A stretch of 64,000 bases of DNA from Batkoa obscura (GCA_030770535.1 JASVEC010000081.1:16328-80327), one strand, 5' to 3'; positions 1-11,389 are shown, counted from the stretch's first letter. Numbers and translations are program-made. Notes: a model not told the origin generated them from the letters alone.

Positions 1-367
1 TTTGGTAAGATAATAATAATAAATAATAAAACAATATTAATTCTCCTATTTATTCTTAGGTGTAACCTCTCCACCTAGTTTAACTACTCAATTGATCAAC
101 CTTAAAGACTTTAAAGTCATTGAAAGTTTACAACATAGTGATCAAAAAATCAATCTAGAACAACAAAATGGGGCACAAATACAAACTACATCTCAATCAC
201 ATACATTATTCACTATTATTATTGTTATTTTAGTATTCGCTTTATTAGGTTATTTATGGTATCGACGATCAGTTAAACATACTATTGATTTTAAACCATT
301 GCCTACAGGGGAAGAGCCTGGTTATGATGATTTAGAATTTGAAGAGTTTGAACCAAGTCATAAATAA
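1..367 (+). CDS. C-terminal exon(s) of a single-pass membrane protein (partial)
   Basis: The 5' part lies outside the window. A 55-bp intron (5-59, GTAAGA...TTCTTAG) separates the last four bases of one exon from the final exon at 60-367. Phase is kept across it (Phe-Gly, then Val-Thr-Ser-Pro-Pro). The final exon encodes about 45 polar residues, one strong hydrophobic helix (LFTIIIVILVFALLGYLWY) followed by basic YRRS, and a ~30-residue acidic tail containing GYDDLEFEEFE. This is the layout of a type I membrane protein with a cytosolic acidic sorting-type tail, as in Golgi or endosomal receptors. I cannot name the family from the tail alone. The apparent start at 92 is TTG and lies inside the exon, so it is not a true start. 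Confidence 0.7.
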
Positions 368-1505
368 CTGAGGAAAAGAGGACTAGAAGAAGATTTCTTT
401 TTTTAATTATAAAATTTAGTTTTTGATCAAATTAGATTATAATGTTTTTTATTACTTATTATCTCATTTATAATATTAATACGGATTTATGTTTCTTAAT
501 CAATAATAAGACTAATTTTGTATATGATATATTATTAATATTATTAAAGCTAAATTTTATATTTATATTTTTATAAAAATAAAAATATAATTAATTTTCA
601 ACATAAAGCATCAAAAAGAGTTCAATAATAAATATAAAAAAATAGAGTTTATTTTGTAGTTGAAAATAAAACAATATAAACTTGTAGTTCAATAAGTTCT
701 AATTATTAAAATAAAACTATAAAGTTATTCATTTTATTTTCAAAAAAATAGTTTTATTGGCGAAAAATAATTCTTTTTTACAAGAAGAGTCTAGATAGTA
801 ATAGCATAACTATTAAATAAAAGTACTTACCAAATAATGTATATGATTGGTCGATTTCTATCTTTTTTCAGAGTTAGGTCAAATTTAGAAAATAAGATTA
901 AGATTAAATTCAAGGTTTAATTTTTTTATAACAATATATGGGGATGTGTTTTTGTGTTTAAGGGCTTTACTAACAGTTTTTCTTCTCAAATAGTGCCTAA
1001 AAGATGGAAAAAGTAATGAAGCCAAAAAAACATCTCTATACAACTTAGTAAAAACAATATCGAAATAAATTAAAAATTAAAAAATTTAAAGCTAATGTTT
1101 TTATTTTTATTTTTGTTTTTATATTAAATAATATTTTAATATAAACATTTACTTTTTTAATTTATTATTATTATTGCTAATATAATTTTATACTTTATTA
1201 GATAACTTTATTAAATGTTTTATACCTTTTTTTAATAAATTATTACAAACTTTTTTAGACTTTTAATTAATAAATATAAATAAAAACAATATTTTTTGAT
1301 TTTTGAGGCTGTGTTTTTAACACATAAGCCAAACTCAAGTAATTGATTCATAATTCATTATTTTTAAAAACAATTTAAGTTTTGGGTTAAATAGCCTTTT
1401 CAAGATTAATTAATATTTTATTATAATCGAAAAGATAACCTCCACTTATAAAAATTAAATTTATATTATATTTTTGCTATTTATTTAGTTAATAAAAGTT
1501 GACTA
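368..1505. other. Intergenic, AT-rich, one MITE
   Basis: No supportable gene was found. The stretch holds one MITE at 936-1040 and otherwise A/T-rich sequence. Confidence 0.6.
936..1040 (+). mobile_element. GGGG-MITE copy
   Basis: Ends ATATGGGGATGTG and ACATCTCTATA. The core carries the family blocks TTTAAG, CAAATAGTGCC and GATGGAAAAAGTAATGAAG. In this and later entries, plus means the GGGGATGT-TTTTTGTGTTTAAG end is on the left. Confidence 0.85.
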
Positions 1506-1967
1506 TGTGAAATCTGGTACTCAGTGTTTGGAGTCAAGAACAGCTATTGCTGGATTGACTACACTATAAGCCGAAAGGTTTTAGTTTGTGTGACTAAGAT
1601 AGACTTGTATTATGAGGAATAGCACGTAATAGGTTACAAGCTATGTAAGACAAATAGAATAGACAATACTAATGTAAAATCTACATAAAATACTATTAAG
1701 AAAACTTAGTGGCCTTATTAAATGTTCGAGATATCAAGGAATAATTCAGTTAAAAAGCCTCGAAATACTATATTCTGTAAACTCTTTTATACTCTGAAAA
1801 GTATAAATATCAAAATGAGAAGATAATATTCTGAGATAGAGCTAGAAATTCTCATAACAAATCAAAATAAGAACATGGGATTGATTTCCTCTGAGCTCGA
1901 GAACACAACAGCTTAGGCGATTGTTATGTTATAATTAACCATGGGACTGACAAAGTGATATTTCACA
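1506..1967 (+). repeat. LTR-like repeat, left arm of a 1.05-kb inverted pair
   Basis: About 461 bp, starting TGTGAAATCTGG and ending GATATTTCACA. It is an inverted copy of 2098-2559 at about 99% identity by eye. The TGT...ACA ends, the length and a TATAAATA-like box in the middle suit a solo LTR of a Ty3-like retrotransposon. No retroelement coding sequence is visible nearby, and no clear target duplication flanks it. A foldback DNA element is the alternative. The near-identity of the arms suggests recent origin or homogenisation. Confidence 0.6.
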
Positions 1968-1987
1968 AAAGCCAAAAAAATATCTTT

Positions 1988-2093
1988 ATATGGGGGTGTA
2001 TTTTTGTATTTAAGAATTTTATTAGAAATCTTTTCGCTTAAATAGCGCTCAAAAGATAGAAAAGGTAATGAAACCAAAAAAAACATCCCCATG
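1988..2093 (+). mobile_element. GGGG-MITE copy in the loop of the inverted pair
   Basis: TATATGGGGGTGTATTTTTG at the left and AACATCCCCATG at the right. It fills most of the spacer between the two LTR-like arms. Confidence 0.85.
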
Positions 2094-2097
2094 TAGT

Positions 2098-2559
2098 TGT
2101 GAAATATCGCTTTGTCAGTCCCATGGTTAATTATAACATAACAATCGCCTAAGCTGTTGTGTTCTCGAGCTCAGAGGAAATCAATCCCATGTTCTTATTT
2201 TGATTTGTTATGAGAATTTCTAGCTCTATCTCAGAATATTATCTTCTCATTTTGATATTTATACTTTTCAGAGTATAAAAGAGTTTACAGAATATAGTAT
2301 TTCGAGGCTTTTTAACTGAATTATTCCTTGATATCTCGAACATTTAATAAGGCCACTAAGTTTTCTTAATAGTATTTTATGTAGATTTTACATTAGTATT
2401 GTCTATTCTATTTGTCTTACATAGCTTGTAACCTATTACGTGCTATTCCTCATAATACAAGTCTATCTTAGTCACACAAACTAAAACCTTTCGGCTTATA
2501 GTGTAGTCAACCCAGCAATAGCTGTTCTTGATTCCAAACACTGAGTACCAGATTTCACA
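2098..2559 (-). repeat. LTR-like repeat, right arm of the inverted pair
   Basis: Inverted counterpart of 1506-1967, of the same length and nearly identical. A single-arm fragment of the same family at 50341-50531 shows that arms also occur singly, which favours an LTR-type unit over an obligate foldback. Confidence 0.6.
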
Positions 2560-2622
2560 AAGCACTATTTAAGCAGAAAAATTATCAGTAAAGGTATTAA
2601 GCACAAAAATATATCCTTACAC
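2560..2622 (-). mobile_element. Truncated GGGG-MITE (one half)
   Basis: AGCACTATTTAAGCAG... AAATATATCCTTAC matches the right half of a reverse-oriented MITE. It abuts the LTR-like arm directly, so one insertion interrupted the other. Confidence 0.6.
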
Positions 2623-3587
2623 ATAAAATTTTAATAATTGATATAAATAAAAATATTATGATATATACTTTTATTAATAAATGATAATAATAACTCTAAT
2701 TAACTTAAACAAATAATATATAGCCAACATATAATATAAAAAATTATTATTTTAATAAAAAAACTTTATACTGAGTTATTACTTTTTATATAATTTTACT
2801 ACTACTTTTTAAATATTATAATTTTACTTTATTTTTAAATTTAAGATTTAATTACTTTTATTTTAGAATATGTAAATTTTAGATATCAATAGTGTTTTGA
2901 AAAAATTAATGGGGATGTATTTTTTTGTTTAAGAATTTTATTACAATTTTTCCACTCAAATAGTGCTTAAAAAGTGGAAAGATAATGAAACTAAAAAAAA
3001 CAGCCCTAATACTTAATAAAAAAATAAAAAAAACATACACATATATAAGTATAGTTTATATTCATAATAAATTATAGAAAAAATATATTATCTATCATAA
3101 CTCTTATCATAATTATTAAATATAAATAACATAATATTAAAATACAATTATTTTTATAAATAATATAAATATAACCAAAACCAAAAAGCAGGAATCAATA
3201 TTTTAATATTTATTACTAAAAATTAACTTACCAGTAATGCTTTTTACAACTTAGTTACCAACTATTAATACTTTTAATGCAGATATTGATAGAAGTTTTA
3301 TGATTAGCTGCTATTTTTTAAGAGTAACTAGTAACAGTATCAAGTTATTTGAAAATTTTCCGATATGAACTTATTCACATAAAGAGGTATCAATTTTCGA
3401 TTACAATAGTGATTTTCTCTTAACTATAATTTGTACTGGAACATTTTAAACAACTTAATATCAACTTCAATATCGCCAGGTTTCGAACCTCAAAACTTAG
3501 GACCAAAATTTAATCTTATCCTATTTTTAAAGACAGGAACAAAATAGAAACTCAGAAAAATTCTTGAAAACCTTTTTTTAATCCTCT
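2623..3587. other. Intergenic, AT-rich, one MITE
   Basis: Apart from the MITE at 2908-3010 I see no gene or structured RNA here. Confidence 0.55.
2908..3010 (+). mobile_element. GGGG-MITE copy
   Basis: Flanked as TTAAT-GGGGATGT ... AGCCCT-AATAC, so AAT is present on both sides. Confidence 0.8.
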
Positions 3588-4648
3588 ATTATAGCAAAAG
3601 ATGACCAAGAGTAAACCAACTAAATATACTCGAACATTAAGGGGAAAAAGCCCATTACCTTAGTTGAAAAAGTGAATATTGATGGGAGTACTTTCTCCAA
3701 ATATGAAAAAAGAGAATGAAATAGATTGAAGAAAATAAAAAATATCAGGTACTTTGGGTATTAAATTGGGAGAAATAAAAAAGCTCCAACTTCATAATCA
3801 CGTTCTGTACATGCTAGTGTAATAGAAAAAAGACCAATTCATTATTATTTAAGAAATTGAGAAAAATTATCTGAAATGAAGGAGGAGAATAGAATTAAGT
3901 TGGAAAAATATTCTATTGAAGAAGAAGAAGAAGAAATTAGATCTTTAACATATTCGATGTGGATAAAAGGTAATGTGTTTGGTCATATATCACATGTTCC
4001 AATTGGTGTAGAATAGGAGCTTATAATAGATTATGGTAGAAATAGAGTGTATGGGTAAGCATTTTATAATTTATTAGGAAATGAAGGTAATGATTACTTT
4101 TAGATCGGTTATTGGTGGTATTTATAGTAGCGTCACCAAAGATCGTTACACTTTAGCTTTATCAGGAGTAATTAAATAGCTCAATTGAATTTAATTATCA
4201 ATTAAAACCTATTTTTCTTAGGGCTATGAAGATGATATTGACGAAGGAGATCGATTTATTTATACTAGGTTGAGTGGAAGAGATTTAAAGGGAACTAAAA
4301 ATAATCCCTAAGATTTAAGAAACGCATCATAAAGTAAAGATCGAGCATTTGAGGACTATGATCTATCTTTAAAAATTTCATTTGAAATGGGAAAATCAAT
4401 TCGTATTATTCGAGATTATAAGTTAAATTCTCTTTATGTTTCTAAAGAAGGGTAAGTTTGTTATGTTAAAAAATAGACAATTTTTGTATTGATTAATGTT
4501 TTTTTATAAAAAGTATCGTTATGATGGATTATATAAAGTAATTTAATATTAGTCAGAAAGAGGATGTTCTGGATTTGAAGTTTGTAAATTTGAACTTAAC
4601 AGACTTCCTAATCAGCTGCCTCTTATCCCTAATCAAAATTAGTTTTAA
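3588..4648 (+). pseudogene. SRA-YDG domain (UHRF1-like) pseudogene
   Basis: One reading frame with recognisable introns encodes an SRA-YDG domain. It shows FGHI(S)HVPIGVE, LALSG, then GYEDDIDEGD, SGRDLKGTKN, FEMGKSIRIIR and YRYDGLYKV, preceded by a basic/acidic N-terminal region with a run of six Glu (near 3919-3937). The family binds methylated or hemimethylated cytosine and supports maintenance DNA methylation. Plausible introns are about 4054-4101, 4171-4220 and about 4452-4513; the last does not keep phase. About eleven in-frame TAA, TAG or TGA codons occur across some 290 codons, many where Gln, Trp or Arg would fit, with little sign of indels. Missense positions such as NSLYVSKEG against the usual NSPYAPKEG look like C-to-T changes. 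As it stands it cannot encode a protein under the code used by its neighbours. Confidence 0.75.
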
Positions 4649-4818
4649 ACATTGCAAAACTCTTAATATTAATATTAACATTAAATTTAGTTTTGGTTTT
4701 TATTAGTATAAATTATAAGATTATTAAAATAAATTCAAGTAATAATTTGTTCTAAGTTTTATTATATTATTTACATTATTTTTATTACTAGTTCATTGGA
4801 TACATAAGATATACTTTT

Positions 4819-6150
4819 TTAATCTTGTTTTTGACCATAAATATAACCTCCGTTTTGAGTATAATAACCTTTATAAGCTTTATAATCAGTATTAGGGATA
4901 GTAGATGTTTGATAAGAATTATAGGTAGTATCAGGGGGAATAGAGGATGGTTGAGTATTATAGTTTATCGATATAGAAGCACTAGATACACTTGATTTCA
5001 CACTATTATAATTATAAGTAGGACTATTATTAATATTAATAGAACTATTAGGGGAGTAACTCTTTTGATCCTTATTTAATAAACTCGGATCTAAATTTTG
5101 ATCTTTTAATACTTGATTTATTGTGTCTGTTGTATTGATAGTATTTAATGATGATGTTATAGGTTGTTTTTGACTCGTAGTATCAGCGTTATTCGAAGAA
5201 TTTGAAAATGGAATAATAGGTTGTTTTTGATATGGATCATTATCATTAGTATATGAATTTAAATACGTTGAGTTCTTTGAATCATTATTGTTATTAGGGG
5301 CTGGTCCTTCACCCGAAATATCATAGGGAGAAGGGATGGGATCTGAGTTAGGATCCTCTCCTTTAAAACTCGTCAAAGGATAAAAAGAAGGTTGGTTTGT
5401 TAAAATTTGTTTAGGTACACCCATCAACATACCAGTATAACCACATGTCTTCTCTTTTTTTTCAGCTCCAAAAACACAGCCGTAAGGATCATTGGAAGAC
5501 CAATAGCGACATTGATTTTGATTTAAATTAGCAGCATCACCACCTTGAAATAAAGGTAATGTACTTTTAATTAACGATTGAGCAATAAATTTATTACCAC
5601 CTTCAATAATCATATCTGAACAAGAAACATAATTGGCAAATCCTGCTTTCTGATCAGCATAATAAACCCCACCACCAAACCAAGTCCATTGTAAACTAAT
5701 CTTACCATCTTGTATAGTATCTGGTATCGTTAATTGAGTAGAACACTCTGTTGAACCTGGACCATTTAAATGACCTAACATTGAATCTTGTTTTGATTCT
5801 TTACAGTTCGATTCAAAACAAGAATATTTAACCACATTTTTATCAAATGCTAATGGATCATCTGATTGTTCAAAGGGGACTATAGATAATCTTATAAACC
5901 CGCCAGGATGATTTAATCGCATCCATTTAATTGTTATATTTTGGCCTCGTTTTACAATGGTTGGTTTATTATAAATAGACAAGATAGGTGCATTGGCTTT
6001 TGGTGTTTCGCAAGCACCTGCACAGTTTAATCCTCGAGAACAAAATCCCCACCAGCGTCTGTTGCCTCTTGGTTGTGGTGATAACAAATTACTATGGGTT
6101 AAAATTGGAGTTATTAATGTTACTAAGAAAATTAAACAAGTCAATATCAT
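4819..6150 (-). CDS. Secreted LPMO-like protein with Ser/Asn/Thr-rich tail
   Basis: Intronless, 443 aa from the chosen ATG at 6150. An upstream in-frame ATG at 6216 would add 22 residues before a well-formed signal peptide. From 6150 the peptide is MILTCLIFLVTLITPILT, so cleavage would leave His as residue 1 of HSNLLSPQPRG. An N-terminal His followed by a short P-R motif is the hallmark of copper-dependent lytic polysaccharide monooxygenases. A second candidate ligand is the His of NHPGGFIRLS. The domain ends with QWTWFGGGVYYA and YVSCSDMII, and paired Cys (WGFCS, NCAGAC, CFESNC, ECS, SCSD) fit a disulphide-bonded extracellular fold. The last ~190 residues are low-complexity Ser/Asn/Thr/Pro/Tyr-rich, with the repeated block KQPI. 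Substrate, perhaps chitin or another wall glycan, cannot be read from the sequence. It is the only intact gene in the decayed region. Confidence 0.7.
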   Translation of the reverse strand: MILTCLIFLVTLITPILTHSNLLSPQPRGNRRWWGFCSRGLNCAGACETPKANAPILSIYNKPTIVKRGQNITIKWMRLNHPGGFIRLSIVPFEQSDDPLAFDKNVVKYSCFESNCKESKQDSMLGHLNGPGSTECSTQLTIPDTIQDGKISLQWTWFGGGVYYADQKAGFANYVSCSDMIIEGGNKFIAQSLIKSTLPLFQGGDAANLNQNQCRYWSSNDPYGCVFGAEKKEKTCGYTGMLMGVPKQILTNQPSFYPLTSFKGEDPNSDPIPSPYDISGEGPAPNNNNDSKNSTYLNSYTNDNDPYQKQPIIPFSNSSNNADTTSQKQPITSSLNTINTTDTINQVLKDQNLDPSLLNKDQKSYSPNSSININNSPTYNYNSVKSSVSSASISINYNTQPSSIPPDTTYNSYQTSTIPNTDYKAYKGYYTQNGGYIYGQKQD

Positions 6151-6216
6151 AGTTTTGAGATTGTGAATTAAAATAATCGAAAAATAAATAACAAAATAAA
6201 AACTCGAACTTTTCAA

Positions 6217-6999
6217 CTATTAAATAGTAAATAGATTATCTATAACTATTACTTATAATAAGCCCATCCTAGTTTGGCTTATTGATATGATTTATTTTGA
6301 GTTTTTTTTGATTTTCTTCTTTATTATGCTCATCAATCACACATATTTTTTAATTGAGGAGACGAGTTTATTGGCTACCACGGTTTTGACCTTTGTTATT
6401 AAAGGCTTTTTTAAAGTCACTTAAAATTAATTGTGAATTTATGGATAACGTAACAATAATTTCAAGGTAATTTACTATTTTGATCCTAAATTTATTCTGC
6501 TATTTTTATTAATAGGATTCATTCATGCCATTATTTTATATTATTTTATATTATTAATAGCTGTAAATATTTTTATGTTTATAGACATTTAAATACAAAC
6601 AATAAACTATACGAAGTAATTATTTTTTTATAAATCTCAAATAAACTAAACCTACTAAATGCGTCAATTTTCTAAATTATGAAATACAAAGATAAAAATG
6701 TTGAAATATTTTTTAAAAGCCTAATTTCAATAAGCTGAAACAAACTCAAAGGAATTCATTGTATTTTTATCCACCCCAAAATTGAGACACTGTTAAAAAC
6801 TTCATATACAGGTTCATCAAAAGATTCTTAAAAAGAGAATAGCTCAAATTCATACCTCCTAGATACGTAACACGCTTTGTATATAAATACAAAGGAGTTT
6901 TTAGTAAATGATTGATATTTTTATCTTCAACTTTTAAATATTTGGAAACAAATATAAAAAGACTAAGAAATTACTTAAAGTTTAGCAACATTGATTTTA
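6217..6999. other. Intergenic
   Basis: No gene, MITE or RNA is recognisable; AT-rich sequence upstream of the LPMO-like gene. Confidence 0.5.
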
Positions 7000-8130
7000 G
7001 TTTGATTTATATAGCTGTATTTGATTTAAATAGGATTATCAAATGGACTTGTAAAATCTTCATGAATATTATTGTTGTTATTTGATAGCTCATATATAAA
7101 AAGTCCAAATTCATCAATATTAAGTCTCAAATCTAATCTCATTAATGTACAATTGTAAAGAGATCCCATAGTACGATAATTAAAATAATCAAATTGAATT
7201 ATTTCAATATTTAATGATGTTAAGATTGATTTTAATAGTTCTATTGATGAATCATTAAAAAAAAATCTCTTAATGCTATTGAGCTTGAAAGTCTGTTTGT
7301 TAATCTATCCTTACATATAAAATTCCCTATCACCATAACATTAATATCATTAATTGGGTCTATACTATTTCTATAATTAATACTAAATACAAATATGTTA
7401 TAATACTGTTTAAATTGCCTCATATTACTAAAACATTAAAAATTACATTTTTCATTAAATCATCATTTGATTTGAAATTTACCTTTGTTAATTTCAATTG
7501 GACCATTAGTTATTTCTTTTCCTTTTATTTTTAATACTCTTAATTTTTTGAATTATATTTAATTATATAGCCATCAAGGCTTATATTGTCTTTGGAATAT
7601 ATTTTTATTACAACTAACTTTTATGAATTTAAATGACTAATGATGACTTTGCTTTATTCTTTCCTACTGTTCTAAATATTTTCAATTGAACAAAATAGTT
7701 TGTAAATTGGATAAATAAACTTGAATACTAATTTACATTAATAAACATTGACATTAATTCTGACAGACTAGACTATAGTTTGATATTTAGTTTCATCATA
7801 AACATAATTAAATAATTTTATATTTAAGCAAAGTTCAAAGTTATTAATATTCTTTTCAGATATTGCCAAATATTCTATACATGATCCATTTTTATCAATA
7901 AGCTCTTGTTGATATTTTTGATACCTCGGTTGTTTCTGATTTTTAAAATATTGCTTTGGTAATTGTTAACAATAATCTGATATAACATAATTCCATTCAA
8001 CAGCTTTATTGACAATTTTGAAAAAGTCTACTCAAACTTTGAAGACCAAATAACTCAAATAGACCTATTAATTTAAGTATATTTACTAACAGGATTTCAG
8101 ATAAATGTTTGAATTTCATAATCATCTGAA
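7000..8130 (-). pseudogene. Decayed F-box/LRR-like family member A
   Basis: Read on the minus strand from about 8130, pieces in shifting frames match paralogues B to D: LFELFGLQSLSRLFQ, WNYVISDY, YQKYQQELIDKNG, and leucine-rich stretches such as LYNCTLMRLDLRLNIDEFGL. Stops and frame changes are frequent and no open stretch exceeds about 60 codons. The N-terminal motif (x-L-x-N-P-x-x-L-F-E-L, about ten residues, then N-K-x-L-x-x-x-V) resembles an F-box. That label is inference. Confidence 0.5.
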
Positions 8131-8562
8131 ATAAAGTTAAAAAAGAAAAATTCAAAAATTGAAATAAAATTTATAGTTTTGATTAAAAAAATGCATTATA
8201 AGATATCAGTTTAATTATATTTATTTTAGCATTAATTGTTATTATCATTGTATTTTTATTTAAACTTTTAAGCATTAGCACCACAGCTCAAAATTAATAA
8301 GTTTATTATTATTAAAAAAATCCATTACTACATTTAACTTTCTTTAATGCTTACTTTAAATATATAAATAAACTTGTTTGGTTTTAAGTAAAAGTGAACT
8401 TTATTGCTTAATATGAATATTGTGTTAATTTAAATCATGTTTTTATTGCTATAATAAAACTTTAAAGCTGCTATTTAAAATTAATATAAAAAACAATATA
8501 ATAATAAAAATTATATTTTAATATTTTATATAGAGTTTTATACCTAAAGCTATTAATCTTAA

Positions 8563-8668
8563 TAATGGAGCTATATTTTTTTGTTTAAGAATTTTGCTAA
8601 CAACCTTTACACTCAAATAGCGCTTAAAAAATGGAAAAGTAGTGAAATCAAAAAAAACATCCCCATAT
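8563..8668 (+). mobile_element. GGGG-MITE copy (left end diverged)
   Basis: The left end reads AATGGAGCTATATTT and the right end AAACATCCCCATAT. The core CAAATAGCGCTTAAAAAATG is intact. Confidence 0.85.
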
Positions 8669-8890
8669 ATCATTTAATAAATACTCATTATCATTATTTT
8701 TTTATCGAATATTGATAAAATAATCAAATTATCAAGCAAATATTATACAAAAGTTTTAACTTGCTTATGTCTGATATATATATTTTTAATTATAATTTAT
8801 AATATTGATATTTTATTATTAATTGTTTTCAAGTAATCATACTAATTTTTACTTATATTAAATCTAAAATTTTTATACTTATCAAAAAAA

Positions 8891-8996
8891 TATGGGGATG
8901 TATTTTTGTGTTTAAGAATTTTACTAACAAATTTTCCGCTTAAATAGCGCTTAAAAAATGGAAAAAATAATGAAGTTAAAAAAAACACTCCCATAT
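8891..8996 (+). mobile_element. GGGG-MITE copy
   Basis: TATGGGGATGTATTTTTGTG to AACACTCCCATA; one of the best-preserved copies. Confidence 0.9.
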
Positions 8997-9489
8997 ACTA
9001 AAGCTATAGTTAATGATAATGCTACTTACTGGTTTTTATTTCTTGCTTTTTCTCAAAGTATTAATTTTATATGATATAAAATAACTAACAATAAGTTTAA
9101 AATGTAATTTTGTATAATTTTAAAAATTGACGTATATTTCAAAGCAGATAATGTAGTTTTTAGTAAACTGAAATATGTTTTTTTATAAACGAATTTATAA
9201 AAATTTAAAATTAATAATTGAAAAACTTAAACTTTCAATATTGTAAATCATTTTTATTTTTTTTATAAAGTTATTAAGTAATATATAAGATAATTTTTTA
9301 AACTTTATTTGTTTATTTTTTTATGCTATATTAAATTAAAAATTACTAGTGAGATCTTTAAACAAAAAAATATGTCTAATGTTAATTTTAATAATAGTTA
9401 AATTTATACAATAGATATGAAGTCGAATAATAAATAGCAAAGTTAAAAGCTAATAAATCATTTATTATAGTTTTGCCCAATTTAGCATT

Positions 9490-10860
9490 GTAATGTTTTT
9501 AAGTTTACTATAAACTATTTAATCTTCAAATTCTCTATAATTTCCTTTATCTAAGTATTTCATATAAGTAGTAAATAATATTAATGGGGTGGCGAGTTGA
9601 TAGTTAATACTTTTATTATTAGGCTTAGTCTAAAATCCTTCATATTTAATTTTTAAAGGTCTGAAAAAAGAAGATAAAAAGACAGTAACTGCATTAATGT
9701 TATTTTGGCAGATTCAATCTTAACTTATTTTATAAACTTAAATTGGGATTGTAAAATATTTTTATGATATAACTTTCTAACTCATTAAGTTGAATAGTTT
9801 GGATATTAGGTAATAAAGAAATGGACTGCAATAAATTCATTGGTACTGAACAAAATATAACTCTCTTAATGCTAATATTTTTAAATAGTTACAATCAAAT
9901 TTGTGAAGTGACACTAAGCAACCCAAGGCTATTGTATTATATTTTTGATTACTCTCATATTCTATTCATCATCAATACCAAAAAGATAAATATTATTTAA
10001 AATGAACTTACTACTTTTAAATTAGCTTAAATTACCAAAGCATTGAAAACTTAAGTATTGAAATGTCCTTTAATTTTCAAATCTAACTTTGCTTGAAAAC
10101 TTATATTGTGATTGATCTCAACTAGACTATCGATTGTATGTTTTGGCTCTAAATCTAATACCTTTAACTTAGAAAGTTGCGTTTTGACTTCATCTAATCC
10201 ATTTAAATACAGATTGTCATCTCTACAGTATAACTTTAGTGCCTTTAGGTTGTTTAGATTTAAATATAAAATGGGGATGTTTTTTTGACTTCATTACTTT
10301 TTCCATCTTTTAAGCGCTATTTGAGTGGAAAAATTGCTAGTAAAATTCTTAAATACAAAAACACATCCCCAGATGATGTCATTAATGACTGTAACATTTC
10401 TCCAATAACCTTTAACACTTCAAGTTGATTTAAGTAATTCTTAAACTGCTTTAATAATAGTAAAAAACTGTATTTACTGATAACCATTTTTTTCAACTTC
10501 GGTGTCTTACAATTCAATTATGATAACAAAGTATTTAATCCGTTCTCCATGGTACGACCAGGACGGCTATCACCAGGGGTGTAGTTTATAGGTGTTACAT
10601 TTGAGCAATATTCTAAATTTCCAACATTATTATCAGTTAGATTTAAACTTCTCACTAGTTTTTCATTTTTTTTGATAATTTTTTGTTGATACTTATCATA
10701 TTGTTTAGATTCTTGAGAGTAGCGAATTCTATTATCTAATTTTAGGTTATAACTTGAAATAGTTAAGCTATATTTGATTGCTCTATTTACAATCTTGGAT
10801 AGATATTTATTTAGAAATTTCAACTCAAATAATTGAATTGGATTCACTAATTTGAATATT
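9490..10860 (-). pseudogene. Decayed F-box/LRR-like family member B, MITE-interrupted
   Basis: The N-terminal half is still open (about 10847 to 10518): NPIQLFELKFLNKYL, NRAIKYSLTISSYNL, YDKYQQKIIKKNE, LNLTDNNVGNLEYCSNV. A second open piece (about 10517-10375) gives LLLLKQFKNYLNQLEVLKVIG. A MITE sits at 10271-10371. Beyond it the frame is broken, but the C-terminal signature INYQLATPLILFTTYMKYLD is visible near 9490-9590. Family members appear to have been about 450-500 aa, with an F-box-like start and leucine-rich repeats. Function is unknown; in such families the leucine-rich part usually selects targets for SCF ubiquitin ligases. Confidence 0.6.
10271..10371 (-). mobile_element. GGGG-MITE inside paralogue B
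   Basis: ATGGGGATGTTTTTTTGACT to AACACATCCCCAG. It lies within the leucine-rich part of the decayed gene. Confidence 0.9.
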
Positions 10861-11389
10861 TATATTAATAAGATGTCATATAGATACTCGAATTTTAAAA
10901 TCATTTTGAAAGGAAAACTAATAAAAAAGAAGATTCAAAAGAAAATGAATTATATGGAGGTATTTTTTTTGCCTTTGTTACTTCTCCATCTTTTAAGCAC
11001 TATTTGAGCGGAAAATTTGTTAGTAAAATTCTTAAACACAAAAATATATCCCCATATATTTAAAGCTTTAATATAGTACTTAATTGGCTAATTAGAGAAT
11101 AACTAGAATGTAATTTACTATTTTTAGAAACAATATTATAGTTTAGTTGAAATAACTTGCCTTTTAAAAATAAAGCTCTCTATAAAAAAGCTTCTTTAAA
11201 GCTCAATTTTCAAATACATATTTTCAAAATGCATATCTCCAAGACATTGTTTATTGAACAAAAAAATTATAGAGCACCAAATAATAAGTTATAATGAAAA
11301 AGCTTTAAGATTAAAAGGAGTTTTGAACTAATTTCAACTATTTTTAAAGGTGAAATTATAATAAGATGAGATAAAAATAAAGATCCATT
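10861..11389. other. Intergenic with one MITE
   Basis: Separates paralogues B and C and holds the MITE at 10952-11058. The rest is unassigned AT-rich sequence. Confidence 0.5.
10952..11058 (-). mobile_element. GGGG-MITE copy (left end diverged)
   Basis: ATATGGAGGTATTTTTTTTG to AATATATCCCCATAT. Confidence 0.85.

Larger units (their letters stand above)
8131..9489. other. Intergenic with two MITEs
   Basis: Holds the MITEs at 8563-8668 and 8891-8996. Nothing else is recognised in the AT-rich remainder. Confidence 0.5.

Noticed and set aside
3475-3535. tRNA-like T-arm (GGTTCGAAACC on the minus strand)
   Set aside because: Stems do not pair properly and no acceptor, D-arm or anticodon arm could be built.
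3588-4648. Alternative genetic code (TAA/TAG as Gln, TGA as Trp) for the SRA gene
   Set aside because: RPA190, the transposases and all other intact genes use CAA/CAG and TGG, end at TAA/TAG and contain no internal stops, so the nuclear code is standard.
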